Assembly: GCF_022965805.1 (NCBI RefSeq)
Contig: NW_027331414.1
Location: forward strand, 36,001-100,000
Length of the DNA: 64,000 bases
Direction of reading: 5' to 3'
From: Primulina eburnea
Taxonomy: Eukaryota; Streptophyta; Magnoliopsida; Lamiales; Gesneriaceae
Both the position numbers and the translations under genes were made by a program. Under the pieces are notes generated by a model. It did not search any database. It had not been told where the DNA came from and was given only the letters and a program-made list of their open reading frames with translations. Positions within the stretch are counted from its first letter, which is position 1; every line of letters starts with the position of its first letter. This document shows positions 19,029 to 31,089 of the stretch, one piece after another.

Positions 19029-21675
19029 TTTTGGCATCAGCGGCAACCACATGAGCAAAGAGGTCATTCAATCGGCCTGAGATATTGTGAATGCCATCGG
19101 TTAGCATTTCCATATACGGGGTCTGAGAAGAAATGCGATTATCCAGTGTAGCGATAGATTGATTTTGAGAATCAATCTTGGCATCCAAAAGTTCCACAGA
19201 AGTAGATAGAGATCGAAAGTGATCATCATGCTCAGTGAGTCGAGTAAGAATATTATTTTGATCACTGATGAGGGTGGCGTAAAATCTCGATATAGCTTGT
19301 CTGAAAATGGAAGTTTCAGCATACATCTTGTCTGTGGTCTCCTTAGTGAGATAGAGGTGTTTACCCATTGTTTCTCGGAAGGATTTAGCACCAGTGAATT
19401 CCGCAAGGTTTTCACAAGACATACGCTTCACTAACTCAGAGATGTTGTTGAGATCGTTTTGCAGACATAGAATTTGATGTTCGAGATTGAATGCATCGAA
19501 TTCCGGGGAGGGAGTGCGTGCAACCATGCGTTGTTTGATTTCAGAGACATTCAACGCAGTAGAAATGGGAGCAGCATCCAACAAAGCAGTAGTAGGAGCA
19601 GGGTCTGCTGTGCTTTCTGCTGGAGTTGCAGAAAAAAGAGGAGCAACAGCAACCAGAGGAGTAAATTCTGCAGTAGAAACGGCGAAGACAGAGGCCAACA
19701 CTTCTTCCGGTGGTACAGAAACATCCTGTGAGACTGAGGGACCTTCAGTAGAAGGAGCAAGCTGCTGATTCAGAAGAGCTGTCATCTCGACTTGATGAGC
19801 AGCAGAGAATACCTCTAAATTCGGTAGCAAAGAGGGAGCATCTGAATCTGCCAATTGTTGCCCTGGAGTAGGAAAGTCAGAAGGTGGCAACGAAGTAGCC
19901 GGTGCTGCTTCTTGAGTGGTTGAGACTGAAGGTATAATAGATTCAATGACTTCTTCAACCGAAGCCAATTCATGCACGGACAGCAGTGATGATGTCGGGA
20001 TGTGTCGAGTCGGAGATGCAGGAGTACTGAGAGCAGAAGCCTTTGGGGAGACTGTAGTCCTTTCCTCAACTGACTGTTGAAATACTGGAAAAAGACCGAC
20101 ATGATAAACAGTGGGCTCTCCAAAGCCTTGTTCTTGAGCAAGAAGTTTCTCATTCATCTGCTTCAATCTGTCAGAGAGAATCATAATAACATTTTGATCC
20201 TGAACAGCGTTAGGAACAGCAGGACCAAAATTGGATTGAAGAATTTGCAGAACTGATTCTAACTTCTGACATTTCAGCTGAGCGAAGACAAAATCCCTTC
20301 TTCGCAAGGCCTCGATGATATTTTCTGTTTTGGCCAGCTGAAAAACCTTCTTTTCTGCATTCATCATTTTGGCAAAATTTCCTTTTGTCTTGAAGTAACT
20401 CAAGGAATGGAATAGTCTCACATGATGCCATTCATCAAAAAAATTCATGTCATCATTAACAGAGGTCTCAATCTCTGCGAGATGAAGATCAACGCCAGTA
20501 GCCACAGTGGTTTTGTGACTAATAACAGGTGGTTCTTCCACCATTTTTCCCTTGCCTTTGTCAGAAGATGACACAGGCACGATTGGTCGGAAAGCAGAAG
20601 ACCCGCTTGCTGGTTCCCGAAAAACAATTCCAGATGTTGGCTTAAAAACTGGAGCAGAAGGAGGTGCTGAAACGGACGTAGTAGTAAGTGCAGTTGAAGA
20701 AGCAATGGTCCTAGCAGAAGGGACCGCTTCTGGAAAGACCTGTCGAATAGGTACTTTCTCAATCTCAGACAGTGCTGCTGTCTTCTTAATCTTAAGAATT
20801 GTGCGAGATTTCTTCTTAGCTGGGGTTGGCACTGCTGTTTGAACACCAGCAGCAGACTCTTCTGTTGCTGTGTCATCTGAATCCAACGAAATGATCAATC
20901 GTTTCTTTGATATTTTCTTCTGAGGTTTTGGACCCTCAAAAGCAGTGTCCCCAATTTCCTTCTTCATTGCCACAAATTCTGCCACTGTTGGCTTAGGCCT
21001 TAAAGCCAACACATTCGCTGCATCAATCATGGTGATGAGAGTCGCATCTAGATCACTGGTGGATGCAAAGCCAGCATCCTTGAGCAAAACGCTAATTTGA
21101 ACCGCGAAACCAGAACTTCGCCTGACAACCATGTCCTTCATGATTCTGAAAATAAAATGACTCCAATCCACCTTAATCCCCTTGGTGATGGCAGTCATAA
21201 CTTGAACCTTTTCCTTAGTCAACTTGTCGAATGTTCCAGCCTTGATCAAAATAGCTTTGGCCACAATATCGGCCAGAATCTGATACTCGATTTTTAGCAA
21301 TTTCTTTTGACAGGAAGGAGACAGTTCTTCTCCAGAGGCTGAGAAAGAACTAAGAGCAATAGACATATCCAGCTTAGAAATGTCAGAGAGTTCAGAAACA
21401 CCTGCAAGTGGAAGGAGGAAGACTGCTCCTAGATGAGCGGCATCAATGGAGATAGAAGCATCTCCTTGAGTATAAACAATCCTGCCTTCATGTACTGTGG
21501 CTTTAGCATAAAATTCCAGTAAAGCATTTTTGTAGATGACTGCTGGTGCTTCCAGGAATTTGCGGAGTCCCGATTGCTCAAGATCCTGAAACATTTTCAA
21601 GAGATTCTCATCCTTGATGTTGAGAACCGAAGCAAAGTTAACTTGATACGCGTTAAGAGTGTAAGCGTTAGCCAT
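18976..21675 (-). CDS. Extra ORF downstream of pol in copia element C (899 residues)
   Basis: A single open frame starting MANAYTLNAYQVNF. Residues ~1-230 form a folded-looking domain (RIVYTQGDASISIDAAHLGAVFLLP) resembling the plant transposon-associated protein family seen in Sirevirus/Athila-type extra ORFs; this is motif-level recognition. Then come a basic KKISKKR segment, a Pro/Ser/Thr/Ala-rich low-complexity middle (~270-690), and a C-terminal region with coiled-coil character (about 700-880: LQNDLNNISELVKRM, LSTSVELLDAKIDSQNQSIATLDNRI). No signal peptide or clear transmembrane helix is seen, so an envelope role is not supported. It sits 1.2 kb after pol in the position of the env-like ORF of Sireviruses. 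The extreme C-terminus (EDRADRGDQGGNKEE) lies in a 40-bp tandem duplication and is probably altered. Function unknown. Confidence 0.75.
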   Translation of the reverse strand: MANAYTLNAYQVNFASVLNIKDENLLKMFQDLEQSGLRKFLEAPAVIYKNALLEFYAKATVHEGRIVYTQGDASISIDAAHLGAVFLLPLAGVSELSDISKLDMSIALSSFSASGEELSPSCQKKLLKIEYQILADIVAKAILIKAGTFDKLTKEKVQVMTAITKGIKVDWSHFIFRIMKDMVVRRSSGFAVQISVLLKDAGFASTSDLDATLITMIDAANVLALRPKPTVAEFVAMKKEIGDTAFEGPKPQKKISKKRLIISLDSDDTATEESAAGVQTAVPTPAKKKSRTILKIKKTAALSEIEKVPIRQVFPEAVPSARTIASSTALTTTSVSAPPSAPVFKPTSGIVFREPASGSSAFRPIVPVSSSDKGKGKMVEEPPVISHKTTVATGVDLHLAEIETSVNDDMNFFDEWHHVRLFHSLSYFKTKGNFAKMMNAEKKVFQLAKTENIIEALRRRDFVFAQLKCQKLESVLQILQSNFGPAVPNAVQDQNVIMILSDRLKQMNEKLLAQEQGFGEPTVYHVGLFPVFQQSVEERTTVSPKASALSTPASPTRHIPTSSLLSVHELASVEEVIESIIPSVSTTQEAAPATSLPPSDFPTPGQQLADSDAPSLLPNLEVFSAAHQVEMTALLNQQLAPSTEGPSVSQDVSVPPEEVLASVFAVSTAEFTPLVAVAPLFSATPAESTADPAPTTALLDAAPISTALNVSEIKQRMVARTPSPEFDAFNLEHQILCLQNDLNNISELVKRMSCENLAEFTGAKSFRETMGKHLYLTKETTDKMYAETSIFRQAISRFYATLISDQNNILTRLTEHDDHFRSLSTSVELLDAKIDSQNQSIATLDNRISSQTPYMEMLTDGIHNISGRLNDLFAHVVAADAKKGEDRADRGDQGGNKEE

Positions 21676-22859
21676 TCCTGTATGCAGATGAGATCAGAAA
21701 AATTTGCAGTAGTTAGTGAAAGTAGAGAAAGCAGTAGCTGAATAGCGATAGATATGAAACACTAAAGGTAAAAAGGTTAAATCTAAAAGAATATATACAG
21801 CCGTCAGATAAACATAAAGACACGTGTCAGTATGTTCTTGGTTGAGTGTTCGAAAATTTTGCAGAAACTGTCAGATATTCAAATAATTTGAAAATTTTGA
21901 AAATGAGCGGGTTGTCCAGTTGGTTATTGAAAATCAGAAGGGGATTTGTCATTTTATGATAACGTCTGCTGGAAGTTTCAGGGTGCTGAGAATATTTCAG
22001 CACTTTGACAAAAAAACAGCAGACTCGAAGTTTTATCGAAAAGACAAACATCCTATCTGTTTTCTGAAAAGACGTCAAACTCTCAATCTGACTGAGAGAC
22101 TGTTCCCCCTCGGTAACTGCAATTAATAAGTGGTCATAATTGCGATAAGTGACGCTTGGCCATCTTTCAATCTGAGCCGTTGAAACTGAACAGTCGCAAT
22201 CTTGCGATTCACAAGAGTCTTTGTTCCCTCTATAAATACCTGCACATCTTGAACGAAGCTAAACAGATGAATGTAAAATGAAAACTCAAGTAAAGAAAGA
22301 GTTAGGGTTTGATTCAGGAGTCGAAGCAAAGCTGTTCAGAGAGGAGTTTGAAGATGTCATTCTTCACGTAATGATCCTTGAAATACACTCCTGGATTTCC
22401 AGTATCCACCACCAGACGGATTTGATGCTTTCATTAGTATGGATATGTTGCATCCATTTCTTCCAGAAGCATGCTTATGCAATTAGAGAGTGCTGGTGGA
22501 TTGATGATGATGAAATCCCCTCTGATGCCCTGTAAGGCATCTAAAAAATAGATTAGTTCTAACAAGACCCAAGCTTGTTAGATTCTTTCTAGGCCTTTCT
22601 TTGCTTAGAAAGTCTTGTTCGTGTTGAAGTTCTTATTAAGCAAATTACAGAGAACTTCTGAAGTCAAAAGCTAAAGATAACGCTACTGGATAAATAGCAT
22701 TTAAGATCTACTGTTTTTACTTTTGCATGATGTAATGTACTGGAATGGTTCCTAATAAAATTTCATTTTCAGCACTTGACTATACTCTACTGCTTTTCTT
22801 CAAGTTCAGTACGATGAATAAGCGAATAATAAAAGTTAACCAAGATAATCAGAAAGTAA
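21676..22859 (-). other. Spacer between pol and the extra ORF in element C
   Basis: No credible ORF in either sense. It probably contains the leader for the downstream ORF; I see no clear promoter or splice site. Confidence 0.6.
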
Positions 22860-25800
22860 TTAAGTTAAATCTATTAAACCAAGAGAGTTACGAAAGTAAG
22901 AAAACTTATTCTCTGGTAAGGGTTTCGTGAAGATATCTGTTGTTTGTTGATCAGTAGAGACATATTCCAGACGAATGTTCTTCTTCTGGACGTGATGTCT
23001 GATGTCTATGTGCTTCGTTCTGGAATGAAGTACTGGATTTGAGTGATTGCAATTGCACTGGTATTGTCACAGAATATAGGTGATTCGGAGGCTTGAATCC
23101 CATAATCTCTCAACTGTTGTTGAATCCACAGTATCTGAGAGCAGCAGCTTCCAGCAGCCAGATATTCTGCTTCTGCAGTAGATGTGGCTATGGAAGTCTG
23201 TTTCTTGCTAAACCAGGATATCAGCCTATCACCAAGAAATTGACAAAAACCACTTGTGCTTTTTCGATCTAGTTTGCAACCTGCATAATCAGCATCTGAA
23301 TATCCAATAAGATTTAACGATGAGTCATTGGGATACCATAAACCAACATTTTGAGTTCCTTTTAAGTACTTCAAAATACGTTTAGCAGCAATATAATGAG
23401 ATTGTTTGGGGTTAGATTGAAATCTAGCACAAATGCAAACAGCAAACATGATATCTGGTCTACTGGCAGTTAAATATAATAATGAACCAATAAGACCTCG
23501 ATACTGAGTTACCTCTACTGGAATACCACTTTCATCTTTATCAAGCTTAATAGATGAGCTCATTGGAGTAGAAGCAGCAGAACATGCTTCCATTCCAAAT
23601 TTTTTCAGAAGCTCCTTGGTATATTTGGCTTGATTTATAAAGATTCCAGTTTCTGATTGCTTGATTTGTAGTCCTAGGAAGAATGTTAATTCTCCCATCA
23701 TACTCATCTCAAATTTATCCTGCATCAATTTTCCAAACTTTGCACATAATTTGGGGTTAGTTGACCCAAAAATGATATCATCAACATAGATCTGTACTAA
23801 AAGAGTATGCTTATTCTTGACTAAAGTAAACAAGGTTTTATCTACTTCTCCAATGGTAAAATCATGATCAATAAGAAACTGTGATAGAGTGTCATACCAA
23901 GCTCTAGGTGCTTGTTTTAGACTATATAGTGCTTTGTGTAATTTAAATACATGATGAGGAGAGAAATGATCGATAAAACCTGGAGGTTGTTCCACGTAAA
24001 CTTCTTCTTGTAAAAGACCATTGAGAAATGCACTTTTCACATCCATTTGATATACTTTGAAATTTTTGAAAGCGGCAAAGGCTAAGAATATTCTGATTGC
24101 TTCGAGCCTTGCTACTGGTGCATAAGTCTCATCAAAGTCTATGCCTTCTTCTTGTCTGAAGCCTTGAGCCACCAATCTAGCTTTTTTCCTGACCACTATG
24201 ACTTCTTCATTAAGTTTGTTTCTAAATACCCACCGAGTTCCAATGACAGCTTGGTGAGATGGTCTAGGTACTAGAAACCAAACATCATTACGCTTGAATT
24301 GATTCAGCTCTTCTTGCATGGCTTCAATCCAACTAGGATCCAGAAGAGCTTCTTCAATTTTCTTTGGTTCATCCTGAGATATAAAAGCAGCATGCATATA
24401 TTCATTAAACATTTGCCTTCTGGTTCTTAAAGGCGCTGCTGGATTACCAATAACCAATGATGGAGGATGGGACTTTCTCCAGATAAACGGATTTAACTGA
24501 GCATCTTCCTGATTTGATACATTAAGATTGTTTTCCACAAAATCAGTAGTAGGCTCTAGAACATCTTCTGCTGGTATTGGTAGATCCAAAGTCTGTACTT
24601 CTGGTTCCACTAATGGAATGTCTGGTTCTGGATTTTGAAGATCCTTGGTATTAGCTTCTACATCATCTTCGCTGTCAATTTCCAGATGAATCCTGTCTAA
24701 CCTGTTACTTAAATCAGATATGTTAGAGATTTCAGCACTGCTGTCTTCATCGAAGACAACATGAATCGATTCTTCAACATTAAGAGTTCTATTGTTGAAG
24801 ATTCTAAAAGCTCTGCTTACAGCAGAGTATCCAAGGAATATCCCAGCATCTGATTTAGAATCAAATGCAGTCAAATGATTTTTGCCATTATTTAGTACAA
24901 ACCATTTGCAACCAAATACATGAAAGTAAGATACGTTAGGCTTCTTCCCTTTCCATATTTCATACGGAGTCTGGTTGTGTCTTTTGTTGACCATCGATCT
25001 GTTTTGCGTGTAACAAGCAGTATTGATAGCTTCAGCCCAGAAGCGCTGAGAGATGTCTGCATCTGCTAGCATTGTTCTAGCTGCTTCTTTTAGAGTTCTA
25101 TTTCTCCTCTCAGCTACTCCGTTTTGTTGAGGAGTTCTGGCAGCTGAATATTCATGATGAATTCCCTGTTCATTCAAATATAGCTCAAGATACTTGTTAG
25201 TGAATTCAGTGCCCCGATCACTTCTGATTTTAATGATGGTGGTAGATTTTTCATTTTGAATCCTTTTCAGAAGCTTGATCAAGAGACTACAGGTCTGATC
25301 TTTTCCTGCGAGAAAGATTACCCAAGTAAATCTAGAAAAATCATCAATAACAACAAGAGTATACTTCATTCCCCCTAAGCTCATGATGGGAATTGGGCCA
25401 AATAGATCCATATGCAGTAGTTCCAGACATCTTGAAGTTGATTTGCTATCTTTGGTCTTGAAGCTGGATCTTATCTGTTTCCCAAGCTGACAAGCAGAAC
25501 AAACATGATTTTTAACAAAATTAATGTCAGGTAATCCATCAACCATATTCTGCTTTTTGAGATAGTTGATTGACTTGAAATTCAGATGATTCAATTTCTT
25601 GTGCCATAGCCAATGTTTATTGCTAAGAGAAGCAACTAGGCATGTAGGAGTATTGACATGATTTGAGTTCCAGGAGACTCTGTAAGTGTTGCCTTCTCTC
25701 TTTCCGGTTAACACAGTAGTTTCAGCAGAATCTCTAATTATGCATGAATGCTTCTGGAAACCTACAGAATAACCATTATCACACAGTTGACTAATGCTGA

Positions 25801-25990
25801 TAAGATTGTAACAGAGGTTGTCAACTAGTAACACGTCATTTATAATGATGTTACCATGGATAATCTTACCCTTACCCATGGTTCTACCTTTTGAGTTGTC
25901 TCCAAAAGTTATCTTTGGTCCAGTACAACTCACTATCTCAGAGAGTAGGTTTTTCTGTCCAGTCATGTGTCTGGTACATCCACTATCTAG
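22860..25990 (-). pseudogene. Element C pol: protease, integrase, reverse transcriptase, RNase H
   Basis: One open frame runs from about 25990 to 23006. Landmarks: protease [13 protein letters not shown] just before the first Met at 25966; integrase zinc finger HKKLNHLNF...CSACQLGK; core [16 protein letters not shown] and [13 protein letters not shown] (DDE intact); RT with [11 protein letters not shown]; RNase H with [17 protein letters not shown] and [10 protein letters not shown]. Near 23038-23041 one base is missing relative to the expected frame. The true C-terminus (motif TDIFTKPLP) is readable in another frame down to 22860. The enzyme is otherwise intact, so loss is recent. Confidence 0.9.
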
Positions 25991-26067
25991 ATACCATGTA
26001 GAGTTACTGATTTCTGCTTCCTTCTTCTGTTCCTACAAACACAAATTTTAGTAACTGGTACCCAAAT

Positions 26068-26585
26068 CTATTTGGGTCCAAGCCTTATCAGTCCTTTGGG
26101 AACCCACATTTGTACAACTCTTGGGGACTTTGTACTTCGGATATCCAAAGATGTGTGTGCAACAGAAGATCTGTTATTTCTAACGGTATGCATATCAAAA
26201 TGGTGTTCTTCCCTTCTGTTTCTGTTTTCCAGTCTATATCTCTTCTGAACAGGCTTAGAGTTGTAGTACTGGTAGTTTTTAACCTTTATAGGATGTTGTC
26301 TTCCAGAGTTGAATTCTCTTCTGAATCTGTAACTCTGGTCAACTTTTTCCTTAGGTTTAACGTAACCTAGACCATAGTGCGTTCTTCTGTTCGTTAGATT
26401 TACATTCCTTTCAACTGAAGCAGTAGGTACTACTGGTTCCTGTACCATGCTGGATTTCACAAAATGAATATATTTCCCTTTGCACATATCCAGTTTTGGC
26501 TTGGTATTCGTTTCAGAAGATCCTTCATCATTACAAAATCCGAGACCACTCCTGTCTCCAGACTGTTTTTGTAATTCTTGCATAT
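26068..26585 (-). pseudogene. Element C gag-pol linker in a shifted frame
   Basis: After the gag frame stops at 26531, homologous linker sequence continues in another frame from around 26585 (MQELQKQSGDRSGLGF) to a TAG at 26068, ending WVPKGLIRLGPK. That linker normally leads into protease, which lies in yet another frame. Two disruptions therefore separate gag from pol. Either they are mutations or one is a frameshift signal; the A-rich slip at GAAAAATATG is the candidate site. Confidence 0.65.
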
Positions 26586-28090
26586 TTTTCCAATGAAACA
26601 AAAGACTTATTCCAAGCATTTACCAGTAGCGACAACTTCTGGTTCTCAGAAAGCACCTTCTGGTAATCTGCTTTGGCTCTTTCATTCTCAGTTATCAATT
26701 TACTCATCTCAACTTGTAAATCATTACAGCTGTCTACTTGCACGCAAGTTAACTTACTGTTCTGATTCTTTAAGTCTTGATTTTCGATCTTAACTTCCTC
26801 GAATGATTGAGAAAGTCTAGAATACTCTTCTACCATGTCATGTAAAGCATTAATCAGATCAGTTCGTGTAAATTCGTCGGAGTCAAAATCAAATACCTCT
26901 CCAGATGTCGAGGTTGAGTCAGTGTCTGCCATGAGACATTTTACTTCTTCTGAATCACTGTCACTGGAATGGCTTTCTGAGTCAGATGACTCAGAGCTAG
27001 AGTCCGCCCACTTGGATTTGCTTTCTTCTGCAATCATCTCTTTTCGATCTCTTCTGGACTTTTTGTCATTCCTTTTGTGATCCTTTCTCTTTTGGTCATC
27101 CTTCTTTGGTTGAGGACAATCTGCAATGAAATGACCTATCTTTCCACAGTTAAAGCATCCCATATCACCAGATGGTGAGTCTTTCTTGAAGTTGCGATTG
27201 GGACCCTGATAAGTTCGATGGTTCTTCTTCATGAACCTGGAGAATTTCTTTACAAACAAAGACATAGCATCACTACTGATTTGTTCAGCAGTCTTCTCCA
27301 GAGTATTGTCAGTGATCACAGTCGGTAATGCCTGAGGTACAACTACAGCAGCAGTAGAAGAGGTAGAGGCGGTAGCAGTAAAAGCAGTAGCAGTAGCAGC
27401 AAGAGCCTTGGTTGGTAGGTTTGAAGGCTCTTCTCCACTTCTCACTTCCAATTCGAACTCGTAGGCTTTCAGATCTGCAAATAAATCGTGCAGCTCCAAT
27501 TTGTTCAAGTCTTTGGATACTCTCATAGCCATTGTTTTAACATCCCATTCTCTAGGTAATGCTCTCATCACCTTGAGGGCTATTTCCCTGTTGCTATGCT
27601 CTTTACCCAGAGCAGCTAGCTCATTGACCAGGCTACTGAATCTTTCATCGAACTCGTTTAGAGTTTCACCAGCTTTCATTTTTAGATTTTCAAACTTCTG
27701 CATGGCTACAGACAGTTTGTTTTCTTTTGTTTGCTCATTCCCTTCGCATATCTGGATGAACTTTTCCCAAATATCCTTTGCAGTAGAACACATCTTAATC
27801 TTGCTGAAGGTGTTCTTGTCTAGAGTTTTATACAATATATCTTTCGCCACATTATCAAGATTGGCCTTTTTCTTATCTTCACTGGTCCATTCATTTCTTG
27901 ATTTTTCGACCAACTGTGGTGCTCCGTCAGTGACAGCAATAGCTGTATTAGGCTTTAAGATTCTCAGTGGACCATCTGTGATGACATACCACATGTCATC
28001 GTCTTGTGCTGCAAGATGTGCTTGCATTCTTATCTTCCAGTCATCAAAATCTTCCTTAGAGAACATAGGGATCTTGCTGAAATGTGCCAT
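26531..28090 (-). CDS. Element C gag (519 residues)
   Basis: Starts MAHFSKIPMFSKEDFDDWKIRMQAHL, the standard copia gag N-terminus (DUF4219/UBN2-type), with WEKFIQICEGNEQTKENKL and LNEFDERFSSLVNELAALG. A basic linker and the CCHC knuckle CFNCGKIGHFIADC (around residues 313-326) bind RNA. Acidic Ser-rich and coiled-coil-like parts follow (EEYSRLSQSFEEVKIENQDLKNQNSKL). The start lies 32 bases from the primer site on the element's sense strand. The final ~18 residues are probably out of frame owing to the slip near 26585. Confidence 0.9.
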   Translation of the reverse strand: MAHFSKIPMFSKEDFDDWKIRMQAHLAAQDDDMWYVITDGPLRILKPNTAIAVTDGAPQLVEKSRNEWTSEDKKKANLDNVAKDILYKTLDKNTFSKIKMCSTAKDIWEKFIQICEGNEQTKENKLSVAMQKFENLKMKAGETLNEFDERFSSLVNELAALGKEHSNREIALKVMRALPREWDVKTMAMRVSKDLNKLELHDLFADLKAYEFELEVRSGEEPSNLPTKALAATATAFTATASTSSTAAVVVPQALPTVITDNTLEKTAEQISSDAMSLFVKKFSRFMKKNHRTYQGPNRNFKKDSPSGDMGCFNCGKIGHFIADCPQPKKDDQKRKDHKRNDKKSRRDRKEMIAEESKSKWADSSSESSDSESHSSDSDSEEVKCLMADTDSTSTSGEVFDFDSDEFTRTDLINALHDMVEEYSRLSQSFEEVKIENQDLKNQNSKLTCVQVDSCNDLQVEMSKLITENERAKADYQKVLSENQKLSLLVNAWNKSFVSLEKYARITKTVWRQEWSRIL

Positions 28091-28121
28091 TTGTTGTAGT
28101 CTTCACAAACAAGAATAACCC

Positions 28122-28133
28122 GCTCTGATACCA
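28122..28133 (-). other. Primer binding site of copia element C
   Basis: Plus-strand GCTCTGATACCA, i.e. TGGTATCAGAGC in the element's sense, two bases inside the 5' LTR. Confidence 0.92.
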
Positions 28134-28135
28134 AT

Positions 28136-29121
28136 TGTTGAGGATCGAAGTTGAGTTTAGAGGGGGGGGGTGAATAAACTCTACTCGTTTTTTGTTCTGA
28201 TGAAGTACTAGAATCCTGTTAAGAATAGTAGTTGATCTTGTGCGTGTACTTTCACCTGATTACAATGAAAATGTGCGGAAACAATCTGATGAAGTAGTAG
28301 AAAAACAGTAAAACAGTAGGCAGCAGTTGTTTATGGAAGTTCTAAGATAAACTCTTCTACGTCTCCCCTTCTTCTGTTTCCAGAAGGTATAACTAAAAGA
28401 CTTTGGATATTACAGTACAAATCTTGTACACACCCACTTCAGAAGGACTTACACTTCAGCCTACTGAAACTCTTAGTTTCTCAACTCACAAATGTGCGTA
28501 ACACAAGGTTCTGAAAAGACTCTTTTCAGATTACAAACTCTTCTTGATGAAGTATAGATAGTGTAGTGATAGTGAAGAGTGTGATGATCAGTAGCACAAG
28601 ATGATCTTCAAATGATCAGATAATTGCTATGAAGCGTGTGCTACTTTTCTTTTCGTTGAACTTTAAGAGTGATTTCGATGTAAAAGCTTTGATCCTTGAA
28701 AATCTGTTTTCGTAACCTGCTTTTGAGTAAGGTTTGTTACCCTTATATAAGAGCAACTGAGTTCAACGTCCATAAATCAGAATAGTCTTCAGATAGTCTG
28801 ATAGAGTCAGCTATATTGCCAAAAGAAGTTCCTGCGACAAGACTGTAGAACAATCAGTTCTGTTTTATATCAAAATGGGTAAGGTGCATTAAATGATTCA
28901 GTATAGCAATTAATGCCGCAATTAATACTAGTACTTGGAACCCTTAACGGTAACATTAAAGAAGTAACGTTAGGCAACGTCTTCTACTGGTTTTGTATAA
29001 CTATCTCTTCTACTGATTTAGTTTTACTAGAACAGCAGCTACTGATAAATTAGACGTTTGATCTGGTCTGCTGATCTACTGGTTTTAGTTATCATCGCCA
29101 CAATATAATTCATGTCTAACA
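28136..29121 (-). repeat. 5' LTR of copia element C
   Basis: 986 bp. Plus strand TGTTGAGGATCGAAG...CATGTCTAACA. Likely TATA (CTTATATAAG) at 28742-28751. Nearly identical to 17785-18774. Confidence 0.93.
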
Positions 29122-29126
29122 TACAT
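29122..29126. repeat. Target site duplication of copia element C, right copy (TACAT)
   Basis: Identical to 17780-17784. Confidence 0.95.
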
Positions 29127-31050
29127 GTATGGAAGAAAGCCAAGCACGTAGCCACTATACATATATGTATTATAAAATAAATATAACATTTAAATTAAAT
29201 GATAAGATAAGGGTAAAAATAATATAATATAACTATACTAATATATTATTTCAAGAAGTGAAATAGTGAAAACAAATTTCAATTAAGTAATTGCTAGAAT
29301 GCAACTTGCTTCCAAAATGATTAGTTTTGTTTGCATCCTTGAAACTTGGTATCGAAGGAAATAAATAAGGAGATTGCAACTATATAAGAAGATTTTTTCA
29401 AGTAAATTTTGTATTGAAGAACTGAACTCTTAAAACTTTAATAATAAGCCAACAATTATAATACACTGAAGAAATTCTCCAGCATCACTTGGAGGTCTCG
29501 GGAAAGGTAAGAAAGGTTTCATAAATTACTTTTATTTTCCTACCTTAAATATATATGATAATGTGCCAACTATTGAAATTTAGTACACATACACATATAT
29601 ATATAAGCTGTTAAATGTATGTGTAGAAATACTAAGTATTTAGCAATTGAATCACTTTTTTTCCAACCTTTATGTTTGAAATCATTAGTGTATTTTCGTG
29701 TACTAAATGTTGAATATTTATATAACTTACTAGTTTATGTAAGAGCCAATCCAATTACATGTTTTGCTTAGAATGTCACTGTACAAGAATTTAAGAAATT
29801 ATTTAAGAATGGGTGTTCATACCTTTACTGTTATTTTGGACTTTTGATGATATTGGAATTACAAGTCATGAATCTTGAGTTGAGAATGAATAATAATAAT
29901 AATAATCAGGAACATTTATAATTTTTTGTGATTTAATAAATTGAGTTTCATTACTATTTTGCAAGACTATAACATTATATAATATATACAATTTGGAATT
30001 ATGAATTACGAAAATTTACAGAATCTCAATTTTAATTAGATGAATTAAAAGATTTATTGTTGAAGTTTTTTGAATTGAAATTGTATCAAATTATATTTAA
30101 CGTGTCTAGTGTTAGCCAAGTAAATGAAGTTAAAATTTATCTATTCTTTTCTATATAATAGATCAAGGATTTTACGGAGCTAAATTCTACTCGTTGAAAT
30201 AAATTCATAATAACGTATGTTATTACCGGGCAACATACAATAGGTATTTGTAAAGTTTGATATTTGTTGAACGTGAATTACATGACATTAAATTGTTTAC
30301 ATGGATTATTTGTGACATTACACAACATCGATGCACTAAAAAAAAATATTTTACACACACTTATTTTCTATATATGTAGCACTGATGCATGACATGACAT
30401 TGCATTGCATATTGTGCCTCGATTCCAGTTTTTACTTCCTTCGACATGGTGTTTGGATTGGAGGAAATTGTTTGGATGGTACGGAGCTGCGACTAGCCCG
30501 AGAGATGTTGTAGGCCGATAAGGCGCAGTACGTCCGTAGTCCTGGGCGAGCTGACCGGCACACGGTAGTAGACTGGGGAGGAGTGGTCGCTACGGCAGTG
30601 TAGCCGAGCCTTGCCTGTTGATTGAGCTGTTATCCGCTGCATTTACTGATTGTGCAGCTTCCGCTATACTTATTTCCCGTGCATGTGTATATACCCTGAT
30701 CATGCATTGCATACATGTATCATTCGTTACAATTCATGTTGTTTTTATTTCGGTATTTTCATACTGGGCTATTGTTTACCCCTCGGGGCGATTATCTTCT
30801 GTGTGTGGTTGATAATCAGGGTAACATGGCATCCATCGTACTTCTGAGTGAGGAGCCGTATGAGGAAAGCACTTATACTATCATGTTCATAGATGGAGCA
30901 TTAGCTCTAGTAGAGGAGATCTTTTACGATTGCCCTGGGTTGATGTTAGTGATGGGGACACCCCATTTTATCATACTTCTCAGTAAGGGTGACTTGGTCA
31001 GTATACGTGCCGATTCAGATGCTGTGAGGGAGGAGCTAAAATAAAGATGC

Positions 31051-31089
<39 letters not shown>

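Larger units (their letters stand above)
17785..29121 (-). mobile_element. Element C: young Ty1/copia element, Sirevirus-like, 11.3 kb
   Basis: Reverse-oriented: 5' LTR 28136-29121, primer site, gag, protease-integrase-RT-RNase H, then an extra ORF after pol, purine tract, and 3' LTR 17785-18774. The domain order IN before RT defines copia. The large size, additional downstream ORF and long CCHC gag fit the SIRE/Maximus branch. By eye about 16 substitutions plus homopolymer changes separate the LTRs. Confidence 0.92.

Noticed and set aside
18976..21675. Envelope glycoprotein assignment for the extra ORF
   Set aside because: No signal peptide, transmembrane helix or fusion-like segment is visible; only its position matches env-like ORFs.
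30618..31044. 109-residue and shorter ORFs in LTR D (also 39588-39997)
   Set aside because: The frame is broken by indels between the two LTR copies, and it lies in non-coding LTR sequence.
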